Origin: Clostridium estertheticum
Lineage (GTDB): Bacteria > Bacillota > Clostridia > Clostridiales > Clostridiaceae
Direction of reading: 5' to 3'
NCBI RefSeq assembly: GCF_011065935.2
Contig: NZ_JAAMNH020000001.1
Location: 5,229,001 to 5,293,000 of the forward strand
Length of the DNA: 64,000 nt
A model generated the notes under the pieces. That model did no database searches. It was not told where the DNA came from and saw only the letters and a program-made list of their open reading frames with translations. Shown piece by piece: positions 26,692 through 35,121 of this stretch. The number at the start of each line of letters is the position of its first letter. The stretch's first letter is position 1. The translations under genes and the position numbers were made by a program.

Positions 26692-27183
26692 AATAAACTG
26701 AATACTGATATAGGAATAGACGGGTACTGCCTTATTCCTCAAGCTGTATCTACTGGGCTTACAGACATTATGCTTCCAGTTAAAAGTCTATCCGCATTAA
26801 GATCAATAAATCCAAACTATGATAGCTTAGCCCGATATAGTAACAAGTTAAATATTACTGGAGTTCACGCCTTTACCCTTGAAACTGAGGAAGAATCCTC
26901 TACTCTAGCTTGTAGAAACTTTGCTCCTGCTGCTGGCATAGATGAAGAAGCCGCTACGGGAACTTCTAATGGAGCACTTGGTGCATATTTAGTAAAAAAT
27001 GATGTGCTAAACTTTGAAGATAATCTAACTATAATCTGTGAACAAGGCTACTATATGAATAGCCCTAGTAAAATAATTGTAAGACTCGAAGGGCGCAAGT
27101 ATGACTTAACAGTAAAGGTTGGAGGTAAGGCCATAATTGTTAGGTCAGGGCTTACTTCAGAGTATAAAATTGCTGAAGTATAA
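26692..27183 (+). pseudogene. PhzF-family isomerase, C-terminal remnant
   Basis: The frame, open from 26692, gives LIPQAVSTGLTDIMLPVKSL and then a full PhzF C-terminal domain, including AAGIDEEAATGTSNGALGAYL, a conserved family block. Complete PhzF proteins have about 290 residues; the first 120 or so, with the catalytic glutamate, are missing and a TAA precedes the remnant. An ATG at 26770 could start a 137-residue fragment but has no ribosome binding site. A 5' deletion that left a dead gene is the simplest reading. Confidence 0.8.
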
Positions 27184-27200
27184 TCTTCATTTCATATGCC

Positions 27201-27395
27201 CTACAAATAATGTCTTAAAATTTCTCTAACTGTATGGCTGTTCATGAATTCATTTTCCCTTACCCCATATTCCTTTATTTTCTTTATGAATTCCTCATAA
27301 AGCACTGGACAATTCTTTTCAGTATATTTAAACGCCTTGTCTGGTAAGTCTACTGAAAAATCTATAGGATATATTTCAGTATGAATAGCGTTGTT
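27201..27395 (-). pseudogene. C-terminal remnant of an unrecognised gene
   Basis: An open stretch of 64 codons ending at TAG (27201-27203) reads as ordinary protein: IHTEIYPIDFSVDLPDKAF, then KYTEKNCPVLYEEFIKKI and a tail ending TVREILRHYL. It begins after a TGA (27396-27398) with no start codon or ribosome binding site and abuts the 3' end of the creatininase gene. Codon use looks coding. I cannot name the family. Confidence 0.5.
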
Positions 27396-27402
27396 TCACT
27401 TG

Positions 27403-28119
27403 CTAGTAATACATGCCTTGCTGCATTATTTCGATTCTCTCTATTATGTTTTTTTCCAATAATTTAAAGATTCTCTCGCCCTTTTCCACTGTTGCTAAAG
27501 TTGCATCTCCAGTAAGTGCATCTTGAAAAATAGTTTTCCCTCTATCCACAAATCGTACAGGTATAAGTTGCTTATTAGGATTTTTCATTGCTTTATCCAT
27601 TTGTACAAGCTCTTCATTGTAATATAAAATAGCTGAAGTTTCATCTTCCCCAGCATGCCCTTGCCCTTCTGTAATTGTAAGTATATCTCCTGAAAAATCT
27701 AACCACCAATTTATTGTCATGACAGTGGCACCAAGCGGAACCAATTTTTCGGCCGCTAAACTAAGGGCCGTTATGTTTCCTCCATGTCCGTTAAAAAAAA
27801 TAATATTTTTAAGTCCATTTTCATAAAAGCTTTTTCCTACATAATACACATACTCTGCCATAACTTCAGACGGCATAGTTACTGTCCCTGGATAAATGGA
27901 CAAATCATAACTCTGTCCATATGGAATTTCTGGAGCAATCCATATTTTATCACCTATTTTTTCATTTATTTTTTCACAAAATAATCTAGGTGAAAAAATA
28001 TCTGTACCTAAGGGTAAATGATGCCCATGTGCTTCCACTGATCCTATAGGAATAATTATTGTATGATTTTTTTCACTATATTTTTTAAAATCATCAGAGG
28101 TATACTCTATTATATACAT
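27403..28119 (-). CDS. Creatininase-family amidohydrolase
   Basis: A 238-residue metal-dependent amidase. The family's metal ligands are visible: GSVEAHGHHLPLGTD (Glu29, His31, Asp40), FFNGHGGN and GHAGEDETS. The family includes creatininase, FAPy deformylase and MftE. No mycofactocin or creatine genes are near, so the substrate is open. ATG start at 28119 follows TAAAGATAATTT, a poor ribosome binding site. Downstream lies only a gene remnant. Confidence 0.85.
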   Translation of the reverse strand: MYIIEYTSDDFKKYSEKNHTIIIPIGSVEAHGHHLPLGTDIFSPRLFCEKINEKIGDKIWIAPEIPYGQSYDLSIYPGTVTMPSEVMAEYVYYVGKSFYENGLKNIIFFNGHGGNITALSLAAEKLVPLGATVMTINWWLDFSGDILTITEGQGHAGEDETSAILYYNEELVQMDKAMKNPNKQLIPVRFVDRGKTIFQDALTGDATLATVEKGERIFKLLEKNIIERIEIMQQGMYY

Positions 28120-28199
28120 AAATTATCTTTAGTGAGAGGGTGTACAACAATTACACAAACCCACTAAATATTCACTTCCCTTCTTTGTTAGGTTTTAAA

Positions 28200-28541
28200 C
28201 TATTTAATATTATTGGCTTTATAAAATGATAGTCCAAATAAAATAAATAATATAATAGAAATTCTATCAGCAATTAAATTATTAGGAGGATATATGAAGA
28301 TGAAAGTATTTACAGTATTATATATAGCAGCAATAATAAATGATATTATAATATATATATTATTAATCTTTTTTCTATATAAATATATTAGCAAGAGCAT
28401 AGCTAAATTTAATGATAATGATATAGATATTAGGAGTAATAAACTTATCATATTTTTTAAATAAAATAGTTTTAAGACAAAAATAATTGTAAATAAACAT
28501 ATTAAGTACATAGCATACCTATTTTTAATGATTTTTTTCAT
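28200..28541 (-). CDS. Small integral membrane protein, unknown
   Basis: 113 residues, mostly hydrophobic, with four probable membrane helices (about 10-26, 32-54, 62-80, 88-106) and a basic N terminus MKKIIKNRY. The ATG at 28541 is preceded by GGAGGATTGAGAA, a strong ribosome binding site, so it is likely real. No family recognised and no informative neighbour. Confidence 0.55.
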   Translation of the reverse strand: MKKIIKNRYAMYLICLFTIIFVLKLFYLKNMISLLLLISISLSLNLAMLLLIYLYRKKINNIYIIISFIIAAIYNTVNTFIFIYPPNNLIADRISIILFILFGLSFYKANNIK

Positions 28542-28836
28542 TTCTCAATCCTCCAATTTCCATGATTATTTTCATATTATATCAATATAACTATTTTACT
28601 TTCATATTTATGATTTTTATACTTATTATATATATTTCCATATAAGTTTATTAAATCCTCTTAATAAGCTTATGTGAAAAAATAAAACTCATATCCTTAT
28701 AATAAAATAAGGATATGAGTCTGTTATTATCTATATTAAATTTTAAAATTTAGGTTAGCGATCTAGGAGGCGTAACAACTAATAATGCAAACGAAGCGAA
28801 AGGACTGTTGAAATTCTATTTAGAAATTCTATACCT
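28542..28836. other. Intergenic, mostly empty
   Basis: Contains the hairpin at 28687-28720 and a short patch around 28757-28812 that is richer in G and C (includes CTAGGAGGCG and GCGAAGCGAAAGGAC) than its surroundings. The patch codes for nothing convincing on either strand. Confidence 0.4.
28687..28720 (-). terminator. Hairpin terminator
   Basis: 14-bp perfect stem ACTCATATCCTTAT (28687-28700) / ATAAGGATATGAGT (28707-28720), 6-nt loop. On the minus strand it runs into TTTTATTTTTT, so it would terminate minus-strand transcripts coming from 29433. Confidence 0.7.
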
Positions 28837-29070
28837 TTATTTCCTATTATATTTCATAAAAAGCTGTTCCACTACTTTTCTACTTTCAGGCTGAATATGT
28901 TGAAGAAGGATATTGTAAGGTTTTTTATCTACTTTTATAATATAAATTTCTTTGTTATTTCAACCTTATTTATATCATTAAACATAATAATCTTACCCTT
29001 TGCCGAAAAATTACTATTAAGTTCAAATCTGTCCTTTTCAAAGGTCAAATAGTTTAAATTCTCTAGTCTT
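28837..29070 (-). pseudogene. Frameshifted gene remnant downstream of 29077-29433
   Basis: Two overlapping frames read as protein: an upstream one (HRRLENLNYLTFEKDRFELN, then SAKGKIIMFNDINKV) and a downstream one in another frame (KEIYIIKVDKKPYNILLQHI, then QPESRKVVEQLFMKYNRK and stop TAA at 28837-28839). The switch is near 28955-28965. No start codon precedes the first part, which follows the stop of the upstream gene closely. Family not recognised. Confidence 0.55.
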
Positions 29071-29076
29071 CTATGA

Positions 29077-29433
29077 TTACTTTAATATATCAAAAATTAT
29101 TTTCATATCCACAAAAAATTCACTTTCTCTTACTTCTATATGTATTTCACTATAATCCATTTCAAAATTTGCCATGGTGGAGTGAACTCCACTATCACTT
29201 AAAAAGTGTACCGTACATATATTGTTATCTTCTAGAATGCAAAATCTTATAAGTATGCTTTTAACTGATGGAAATTGCACTCTAGACAGTATATACTTAG
29301 GGGCATTGTGTAAATACATATTTACACATCTAGTATCTATTGGGATTATTAAATCAAGGTTATACGCATCTTTTTGTATTTCCCTTACCTGGAAATCGCT
29401 ATCTATTTTAAGGTTACTTTTTTCATAAATCAT
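29077..29433 (-). CDS. Hypothetical protein, unknown
   Basis: 118 residues, soluble, beta-rich in appearance (LDLIIPIDTRCVNMYLH, IHIEVRESEFFVDMKI). ATG at 29433 follows TGGAGGTACCT, a good ribosome binding site. I recognise no domain. The frameshifted remnant right downstream suggests a former two-gene unit. Confidence 0.5.
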   Translation of the reverse strand: MIYEKSNLKIDSDFQVREIQKDAYNLDLIIPIDTRCVNMYLHNAPKYILSRVQFPSVKSILIRFCILEDNNICTVHFLSDSGVHSTMANFEMDYSEIHIEVRESEFFVDMKIIFDILK

Positions 29434-29588
29434 AGGTACCTCCAGTATAAAATTTAATATAACTATTTTATTTACAATATATTATATCATATTTATTTAA
29501 AAATGCCTTGATTCTAATTTTTATTATCTTTTCTTTATCATAATATTAAATTTTAATAATATTTATTTATGAAAACAACTATTATTAG

Positions 29589-29617
29589 TTGAAAACAGTT
29601 ATCAAGATGCTTATAAT
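29589..29617 (+). promoter_or_regulatory. Sigma-A promoter of the DsbA/FrnE-like gene
   Basis: TTGAAA (29589-29594), 17-bp spacer, TATAAT (29612-29617). About 66 bp before the ATG at 29684. Its quality argues that the gene downstream is expressed and not decaying. Confidence 0.75.
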
Positions 29618-29683
29618 ATAAATAAGCAATAGACATTTGCGGCAAGCTACATTTATATTATAGTGAAATTTGGAGGTATTATT

Positions 29684-30280
29684 ATGAGTATACAAATTAA
29701 AATTTTCTCCGACTATATTTGACCCTTCTGTTATGTCGGCAAAGGTATTGTCGAGAAACTAGAAACAGAATACGACCTTGATGTGGAATGGTTGGGGCTA
29801 GAAATACACCCTGAAACTCCTGAAAGCGGCGTAAATCTTAACGAAAAATTCAGTAAATCTAATTTAGACCAAATGTTAAATAACCTTAGTCACTCAGGTT
29901 CTCAATATGGAATTAGCTTTGGAAAATTAGAAAGAATGCCTAATTCTCATAACGCTTTAGAGGCTGCAGAATTTGCTAAAGCCCATGACAAGTCAAAAGA
30001 GTATCATTCTGCACTAATGGATGCTTACTTTAGAGATTTAAAAGATATCGGTGATTTAGAGGTGCTTGGTAACTTAGGTAAAGCCCTTGGTCTAAATAAA
30101 GAGGAACTTATTGCTGCTGTCAAAGATAGATCCTATGAAACAACTTTAAATAATAGTAGCAAGGATGCTCATAACATGGAAATTAATAGCACGCCTACTT
30201 TTGTTATAAATAACAAATATTCTATAGTTGGTGCACAACCTATAGAAGAATTCAGAAAATTATTAGATAAACTCAAATAA
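29684..30280 (+). CDS. DsbA/FrnE-like oxidoreductase with in-frame UGA at the active site (candidate selenoprotein)
   Basis: 198 residues if UGA at 29720-29722 (codon 13) is read as selenocysteine. The N terminus is MSIQIKIFSDYI-UGA-PFCYVGKGI, and family members have a CPxC redox motif at exactly this place, so UGA replaces the first, nucleophilic cysteine while Cys16 is kept. The rest is an intact thioredoxin-fold DsbA domain with helical insert and the cis-proline loop STPTFVI. The ATG at 29684 has TGGAGGTATTATT upstream, and the promoter at 29589-29617 is strong. Without readthrough only an N-truncated protein from ATG 29783 could form, lacking the active site. Alternative: a TGC-to-TGA nonsense mutation. 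The hairpin at 29736-29754 favours selenocysteine. Confidence 0.72.
29736..29754 (+). promoter_or_regulatory. Candidate bacterial SECIS element
   Basis: In RNA, UCGGCAA (29736-29742) pairs with UUGUCGA (29748-29754), seven pairs including one G-U, with apical loop AGGUA. The GGU in the loop matches the E. coli fdhF SECIS. The first loop G is 21 nt past the UGA, inside the 16-37 nt range known for bacterial SECIS elements. It lies within the coding region, as bacterial SECIS must. Confidence 0.65.
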
Positions 30281-30283
30281 AAC

Positions 30284-30312
30284 AATAAGCCTTGCAAAAT
30301 GCAGGGCTTATT
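30284..30312. terminator. Terminator between DsbA-like and aldehyde dehydrogenase genes
   Basis: 12-bp stem AATAAGCCTTGC/GCAGGGCTTATT with one U-G pair and loop AAAAT, then TATTATTAT. Sits between convergent genes. Confidence 0.7.
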
Positions 30313-30322
30313 TATTATTATG

Positions 30323-31699
30323 CTATTTCATAAGTTTCTTTAGCAGTTTAATTTTATCATTATATGGTGCATATCTTATTTTAACATCTATAAGATTGCT
30401 CTTTTTTATTACACTTTTTTTGTGAGAAAAAACATCATAGCTTCCTTTGCCATGATAAGCACTCATTCCACTAGCACCTACGCCCCCAAAAGGTAAATAT
30501 GGTGACGCTACATGCATAATTGTATCATTTATGCATCCTCCACCATAAGAAATCATTTCTATTATCCGCTTTTGGTGGTTTTTATTAGTAGAGAAAAAAT
30601 ATAATGCTAGAGGTTTAGGTCTTGAATTAACCATTTTTATAACCTGCTCTAAATCCTCAAATTCTATGATTGGCAGAATAGGTCCAAATATTTCATCCAG
30701 CATAATAGGGTCACTCCAGGATATATTATCAATAATAGTTGGTGCAATATATTTTTCTATCTTGCTATATTCTCCGCCTGTTACAATGTTACCACTGCCT
30801 AGCAATCCTACGAGCCTATCAAATTGCCTTTCGTTTACTATCCTTGGAAAATCATTACTCTTTGCTGGATTTTCTCCGAAAAATTCTTTGATGTATCCTG
30901 TTAATTCAGTTAAAAGTTTTTCTTTAACACTTTGGTGTACTAATACATAGTCCGGTGCAACACAAGTTTGTCCTGCATTTAGAAACTTGCCCCAAGCTAT
31001 TCTTTTTGCCGCTAGCTTTAAATCAGCGTCTTTGTCCACAATGCATGGACTTTTTCCACCTAGTTCTAAGGTTACAGGAGTAAGATGTTTTGAAGCTGCC
31101 TCCATTACTATTTTACCAACAGGTACACTACCGGTAAAAAATATATAATCAAACTCCTCTTTCAAAAGTGCCTCGGAAGATTCCTTACCGCCGTAAGCTT
31201 CAACAACACAAACAAACTCCTCAGAAAAACTCTCCTCAATTACTTTTATAATTACTTCAGTGGTCTTTATGGCATTTTCAGAGGGTTTTAACATGGCACA
31301 GTTGCCTGCAGCTATAGCTCCAATTAGTGGTGCCATTAATAGCTGGAATGGATAATTCCAAGGTGAAATAATTAAGCTAACTCCATAAGGCTCTGAATAT
31401 ATATAACTAGAAGATAAAAAATTTGTTAGCGGAGTCCTTACTTTTTTAGTTTTAGACCAGGACTTTAAATGTTTTACAGCAAAATTTATCTCATCTAGAA
31501 TTATTCCTATTTCAGTAGCATAGGCTTCAAATTCAGACTTATGCAAATCAGCCCATAGTGCCTCTAATATTTGCTTTTCATTCTTTTTGATAGACTTTTT
31601 TAAGTTAACCAGCTTCTCTATACGAAAATCTAAATCTCTCGTTGCTCCAGTATTAAAATAATTCCTTTGCTTTTCTAAAACCATCTGTATATTATTCAT
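30323..31699 (-). CDS. Aldehyde dehydrogenase, class 3-like
   Basis: A 458-residue NAD(P)-dependent enzyme oxidising aldehydes to acids. Catalytic Cys246 is in NAGQTCVAPDY, the general base Glu212 in TLELGGKSP, and the cofactor region FFTGSVPVGK precedes them. The short length and the lack of an N-terminal oligomerisation extension match the ALDH3/YwdH branch, which takes medium-chain or aromatic aldehydes. A hydrophobic or basic C-terminal tail (KIKLLKKLMK) may touch the membrane. ATG start at 31699, preceded by GGGGGAGAGCAG. Monocistronic. Confidence 0.93.
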   Translation of the reverse strand: MNNIQMVLEKQRNYFNTGATRDLDFRIEKLVNLKKSIKKNEKQILEALWADLHKSEFEAYATEIGIILDEINFAVKHLKSWSKTKKVRTPLTNFLSSSYIYSEPYGVSLIISPWNYPFQLLMAPLIGAIAAGNCAMLKPSENAIKTTEVIIKVIEESFSEEFVCVVEAYGGKESSEALLKEEFDYIFFTGSVPVGKIVMEAASKHLTPVTLELGGKSPCIVDKDADLKLAAKRIAWGKFLNAGQTCVAPDYVLVHQSVKEKLLTELTGYIKEFFGENPAKSNDFPRIVNERQFDRLVGLLGSGNIVTGGEYSKIEKYIAPTIIDNISWSDPIMLDEIFGPILPIIEFEDLEQVIKMVNSRPKPLALYFFSTNKNHQKRIIEMISYGGGCINDTIMHVASPYLPFGGVGASGMSAYHGKGSYDVFSHKKSVIKKSNLIDVKIRYAPYNDKIKLLKKLMK

Positions 31700-31886
31700 T
31701 TTTCACTGCTCTCCCCCTAATAATATTTTTTCTTGCACATTTAAGTTCTCATCATGAGGTGGTTTTCAACTTCTCATAACTAAACTCTATTCTTTTGTTT
31801 AGTCTATTAAACATAGTCTAGTCTTTTTCATTTCATTTGACAATCATTATTAACTTAAGCCCATAAAAATATATCTACTGGAATTA

Positions 31887-32690
31887 TTAGCTTCCAGTAG
31901 ATTTATAATGTGCAACTCCAAATTTAAACACCTGCAATGCCAGAATGAAGAAAACTATTCCTACAATTGGTGATACCCACGGTAGCCAAGTTGGTGAATT
32001 TAAGGGATCCGTTTTATTTAAAATCCCCATGGCTGGAAAATAATTAACACATGCTAGCGGGACTACAAATATAAAAAACTTTCTAAACCAAGAATCATAT
32101 ATAGTTACAGGAAATTGAGCTATTTCTACGCCCCCATAGGTAACCATATTAACGACCTCAAGGCTCTGGACAGACCAAAAGGATAAAGTGGCTTGTAATA
32201 CAAATAACCCAGAAAACAAAAATGCTCCCCCCAAAATTGAAATAATTATAAGCATAACCTTAATAAAACTCAAGCTATTATTTAGAGACCACATAGCCCA
32301 ACAAAGGACTATGAACCCCTGTGTAAATCTACCTATTCTCATCAATTGAAATTCCTGTCCAACAATTTGAAGTACGAGGCTTCTAGGCCTCAAAAGTATT
32401 CTGTCAAACTCCCCAGTCCTAACCTTACTATCAAAGGTATCAAACCCTCTAGCCGCTGTTTCTGCTATAGCAAAAGCCATGTGTATCATTCCATAGAAAA
32501 GTGCAATCTCAGGTAAATTCCACCCTTTTATAGCACCAAACCTATCAAATAAGACCCAAACACCTATAAAATCTATAAATGTTATTGCAAAATGAGCTAT
32601 GGCCATCATTATAAATGATGCCTTGTATTGCATTTGACTTTGAATTGAAACACTTATATATCTTAAATAAAGTTTAGTAGCATTCTTCAT
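31887..32690 (-). CDS. ABC-2 type exporter permease (DUF990-like), second subunit
   Basis: A 267-residue permease with six predicted helices. FGAIKGWNLPEIALFYGMIH and the motif VRTGEFDRILLRPRSLVLQ are characteristic of the ABC-2 permeases paired with a single ATPase of the YbbA/NatA-like class. It is the last gene of the ATPase-permease-permease set. The gap of 91 bp to the preceding permease is unusually filled by a tandem repeat with palindromes. ATG start behind GGGGGTAAGAT. Exported substrate unknown. Confidence 0.85.
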   Translation of the reverse strand: MKNATKLYLRYISVSIQSQMQYKASFIMMAIAHFAITFIDFIGVWVLFDRFGAIKGWNLPEIALFYGMIHMAFAIAETAARGFDTFDSKVRTGEFDRILLRPRSLVLQIVGQEFQLMRIGRFTQGFIVLCWAMWSLNNSLSFIKVMLIIISILGGAFLFSGLFVLQATLSFWSVQSLEVVNMVTYGGVEIAQFPVTIYDSWFRKFFIFVVPLACVNYFPAMGILNKTDPLNSPTWLPWVSPIVGIVFFILALQVFKFGVAHYKSTGS

Positions 32691-32705
32691 ATCTTACCCC
32701 CTTTT

Positions 32706-32789
32706 ATTCCTCTAAAGGAGATAACAATTATCAATTGTTACCCCTTAGCATTCCTCTGGAGGAGATAACAATTATCAATTGTTATCCCC
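32706..32789. repeat. Tandem 44-bp repeat with two palindromes between permease genes
   Basis: Two copies of a 40-bp block starting ATTCCTCT (32706 and 32750), period 44. Each contains the palindrome TAACAATTATCAATTGTTA (32722-32740) or its 21-bp extended copy (32765-32785). The second palindrome covers the stop codon of the upstream permease. On the mRNA each can form a 9-bp hairpin with a 3-nt loop. Confidence 0.75.
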
Positions 32790-33585
32790 CTTGAACCTCA
32801 ACACGTTTTAATCCTCTTGAAATTAACCACTTCCCATATAAAATTAATATCCATGTCCAAATAAGCTGGTGAAAAAGAAATGGAAGTATGCTATTTGGCT
32901 TTATATGACCTAAATAAAATCTCATAGGTGTATCTACCAGTCCACTAAACGGAAGTATTCTAAGTATTGGCTGCATCCAGGTCGGGAACAGTGGTAACGG
33001 TACTGTCATACCAGAAAAAATCATAACCACTGCAGGCAATAATCTTTTAATCCCATCTCCTGATATAGTCCAGAGCATAGAAATGTTAAATAAATTGGTT
33101 ATAGCACAAGAAAGTAACAAAGCACCAATGGTGACCAAAATCCATGCTCCAAAGGAGGCAAACGAATTTGGTGGTTGCATACTATACTTTTCCGGCAAAA
33201 AAAATAGTGTGACTACAAATAAGGGTATTGCGCGAAGTAAGGTGGGTGCGGTTCTTTGTGCAAATGCCCTGCAAAACCAATGATTATATAAATCTAATGG
33301 CCTGCAGAGTTCGTAAGCCACATTGCCGGAGCTAATCATTTCTTGAATTTCAGCGTCTCCGTTCCAAGGTAGCATCCCTAAAAAAGCTTGACTAATCCAT
33401 ATGTATGTAACTGTTTGACCATAAGACATAGGTTGAGTGGTGGAAGTCGAGGCATAAAATGCTGCAATAACCATAACTCTAACAAACCCAAATAAGAATT
33501 GCGTACAAATCCCTGCTATAGCTGCAACTCGATACTGTATTAATAGCATAAACCTTAATTTTACAATGGATATATAGGCTCTCAT
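32782..33585 (-). CDS. ABC-2 type exporter permease, first subunit
   Basis: A 267-residue permease with about six helices. Its motif SSGNVAYELCRPLDLYNHWF parallels the RILLRPRSL motif of the partner, so the two are diverged paralogues forming a heterodimeric channel. Its start overlaps the stop of the ATPase gene by four bases (ATGA type), showing coupled translation. The stop codon is inside a palindromic repeat. Confidence 0.87.
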   Translation of the reverse strand: MRAYISIVKLRFMLLIQYRVAAIAGICTQFLFGFVRVMVIAAFYASTSTTQPMSYGQTVTYIWISQAFLGMLPWNGDAEIQEMISSGNVAYELCRPLDLYNHWFCRAFAQRTAPTLLRAIPLFVVTLFFLPEKYSMQPPNSFASFGAWILVTIGALLLSCAITNLFNISMLWTISGDGIKRLLPAVVMIFSGMTVPLPLFPTWMQPILRILPFSGLVDTPMRFYLGHIKPNSILPFLFHQLIWTWILILYGKWLISRGLKRVEVQGG

Positions 33586-34568
33586 ATCTTAAATTCTCCA
33601 TAGAATTTTGCAATTACTTCATCTATAGGCGGATTTTCAATAAATAAATCTTTTATCATATATTTAGATGATATATTCCCTATTAATTGTGCTGGAGTTA
33701 TTTTATCTGGATTGAAATCTAGATAAGCCCTATTGCCTTCTACTTTTACTAGTTTAGCTCCTTCTATAGATATTTCTACAATTTGCTGCTCCAAATCTAT
33801 TATTAGCCTACGCTCTTTAGACACTTTATTTCTAATCTCATTAATGGTTCCATCTAAAAGGATTTGACCTTTTCCAATGACCATAACTCTAGAACATAGT
33901 GCCTCAATATCATCCATATCATGAGTAGTTAAAATAACAGTTGTCCCATGTTTTTTGTTAAGATCTTTTATAAATTCTCGTACAGCAATTTTTGATACAG
34001 CATCTAGTCCAATAGTTGGTTCATCAAGAAAGAGAATTGGTGGTGTATGAAGTAAGGATGCTGATATTTCGCATCGCATTCTTTGACCTAAGCTTAATTG
34101 GCGTACCGGCACCTCTAAGATTTGCTGGAGCTTTAATCTTTCAACTAATTCATCTTTAGTTGTCTTATACTGAATTTCCGGAATATTATAGATATCTTTT
34201 AAAAGTTCAAAGGAATCAATTACAGGCAAATCCCACCAGAGCTGAGAACGTTGTCCGAATACAACGCCTATATTTTTAACGTGAGAAATTCTATTTTTCC
34301 AAGGTACATTACCTAAAGCCTCACAACGTCCTGAATCTGGAACAAGAATTCCACTTAATACTTTAACTGTAGTAGATTTTCCCGCTCCATTAGGACCGAT
34401 ATAACCTACTAATTCTCCTGCATCCAGTTTAAATGAAATTCCTTCTAAGGCATTTACAGTGGTATATTCCCTATGGATAAGCCCTTTTGTGGCATTCCAT
34501 AAGCCTGTCCTTCGTTTAGCTATTTGAAAGGTTTTTACTAAGTTTTCAACTATGATTTGTGGCACCAT
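33582..34568 (-). CDS. ABC-2 type exporter ATP-binding protein
   Basis: A 328-residue ATPase: Walker A GYIGPNGAGKST, Q-loop in VFGQRSQLWWDLP, signature LSLGQRMR, Walker B ILFLDEPTIGLD and H-loop TTHDMDD. A C-terminal extension of about 90 residues is typical of polysaccharide or drug ABC-2 ATPases. The QRSQLWWDLP segment is found in ATPases that work with DUF990 permeases, as here. First gene of the operon; 27 bp upstream lies another copy of the operon's palindrome. Confidence 0.92.
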   Translation of the reverse strand: MVPQIIVENLVKTFQIAKRRTGLWNATKGLIHREYTTVNALEGISFKLDAGELVGYIGPNGAGKSTTVKVLSGILVPDSGRCEALGNVPWKNRISHVKNIGVVFGQRSQLWWDLPVIDSFELLKDIYNIPEIQYKTTKDELVERLKLQQILEVPVRQLSLGQRMRCEISASLLHTPPILFLDEPTIGLDAVSKIAVREFIKDLNKKHGTTVILTTHDMDDIEALCSRVMVIGKGQILLDGTINEIRNKVSKERRLIIDLEQQIVEISIEGAKLVKVEGNRAYLDFNPDKITPAQLIGNISSKYMIKDLFIENPPIDEVIAKFYGEFKI

Positions 34569-34594
34569 ATCCCCCCTTGCAGTTCTCTGTAGTA

Positions 34595-34617
34595 CAAAAC
34601 AATTATTAATTGTTTTG
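34595..34617. promoter_or_regulatory. Palindrome upstream of the ABC-2 operon
   Basis: CAAAACAATT (34595-34604), ATT, AATTGTTTTG (34608-34617). It shares the ACAATT-3 nt-AATTGT core with the two palindromes inside the operon at 32722-32740 and 32765-32785. Possible operator. Confidence 0.5.
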
Positions 34618-34798
34618 CCCCCTTCACTTTTTAATATTTTCGCATTCTAAAATCACATAATTTAACACTTTTAAAATAGTCTACTTATGTAAATACTTAT
34701 ATACACATATTTTAGTTTCAAATTTTATAAATATATTGTGTAAAAGCATTAATCTTTGGTAACACTAAATACGAAAAATTGTTTTGGAGGTATACAAA

Positions 34799-35119
34799 AT
34801 GAAAAATTTTATAATTTCAGCTATAGTAGATATAATAATAATTTTCTCTTCTTATTTTCTATTTAGAAGTGTTATAAGTGGACCAACTCGTCATAGATTA
34901 TATGAAAAATTTATGAGTTCTTTTGCAAAATTTATAATTGTTATTTTTGTAGCTAGTGCATTAATCACGTCTCTCACTGCACTAGTTTTGTACAAAACAA
35001 GGTATATTGTATATATCAACATATTAGCTCCCGCACTAGTGTCAATACTTGTAGGCTTCGTAATGTCTACTGTACCCACTAGAGGTGTGGGCGATAAAGA
35101 AAAGGATGCTAAAAAATAA
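34799..35119 (+). CDS. Small membrane protein, unknown
   Basis: 106 residues with three likely helices (about 3-22, 44-62, 68-92) and a charged tail GVGDKEKDAKK. The ATG at 34799-34801 follows TTGGAGGTATACAAA; the TTG within that site is not a plausible start. No family recognised. Divergent from the ABC-2 operon and ended by a strong terminator. Confidence 0.6.
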   Translation: MKNFIISAIVDIIIIFSSYFLFRSVISGPTRHRLYEKFMSSFAKFIIVIFVASALITSLTALVLYKTRYIVYINILAPALVSILVGFVMSTVPTRGVGDKEKDAKK

Positions 35120-35121
35120 AT

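Noticed and set aside
27396..27398. TGA before the 27201-27395 remnant as a second selenocysteine codon
   Set aside because: No conserved cysteine context, and the upstream frame runs antiparallel to nothing protein-like but overlaps the creatininase 3' end; ordinary truncation explains it.
30666..30950. 94-codon plus-strand frame inside the aldehyde dehydrogenase gene
   Set aside because: Antisense shadow of conserved ALDH coding sequence with no start signals.
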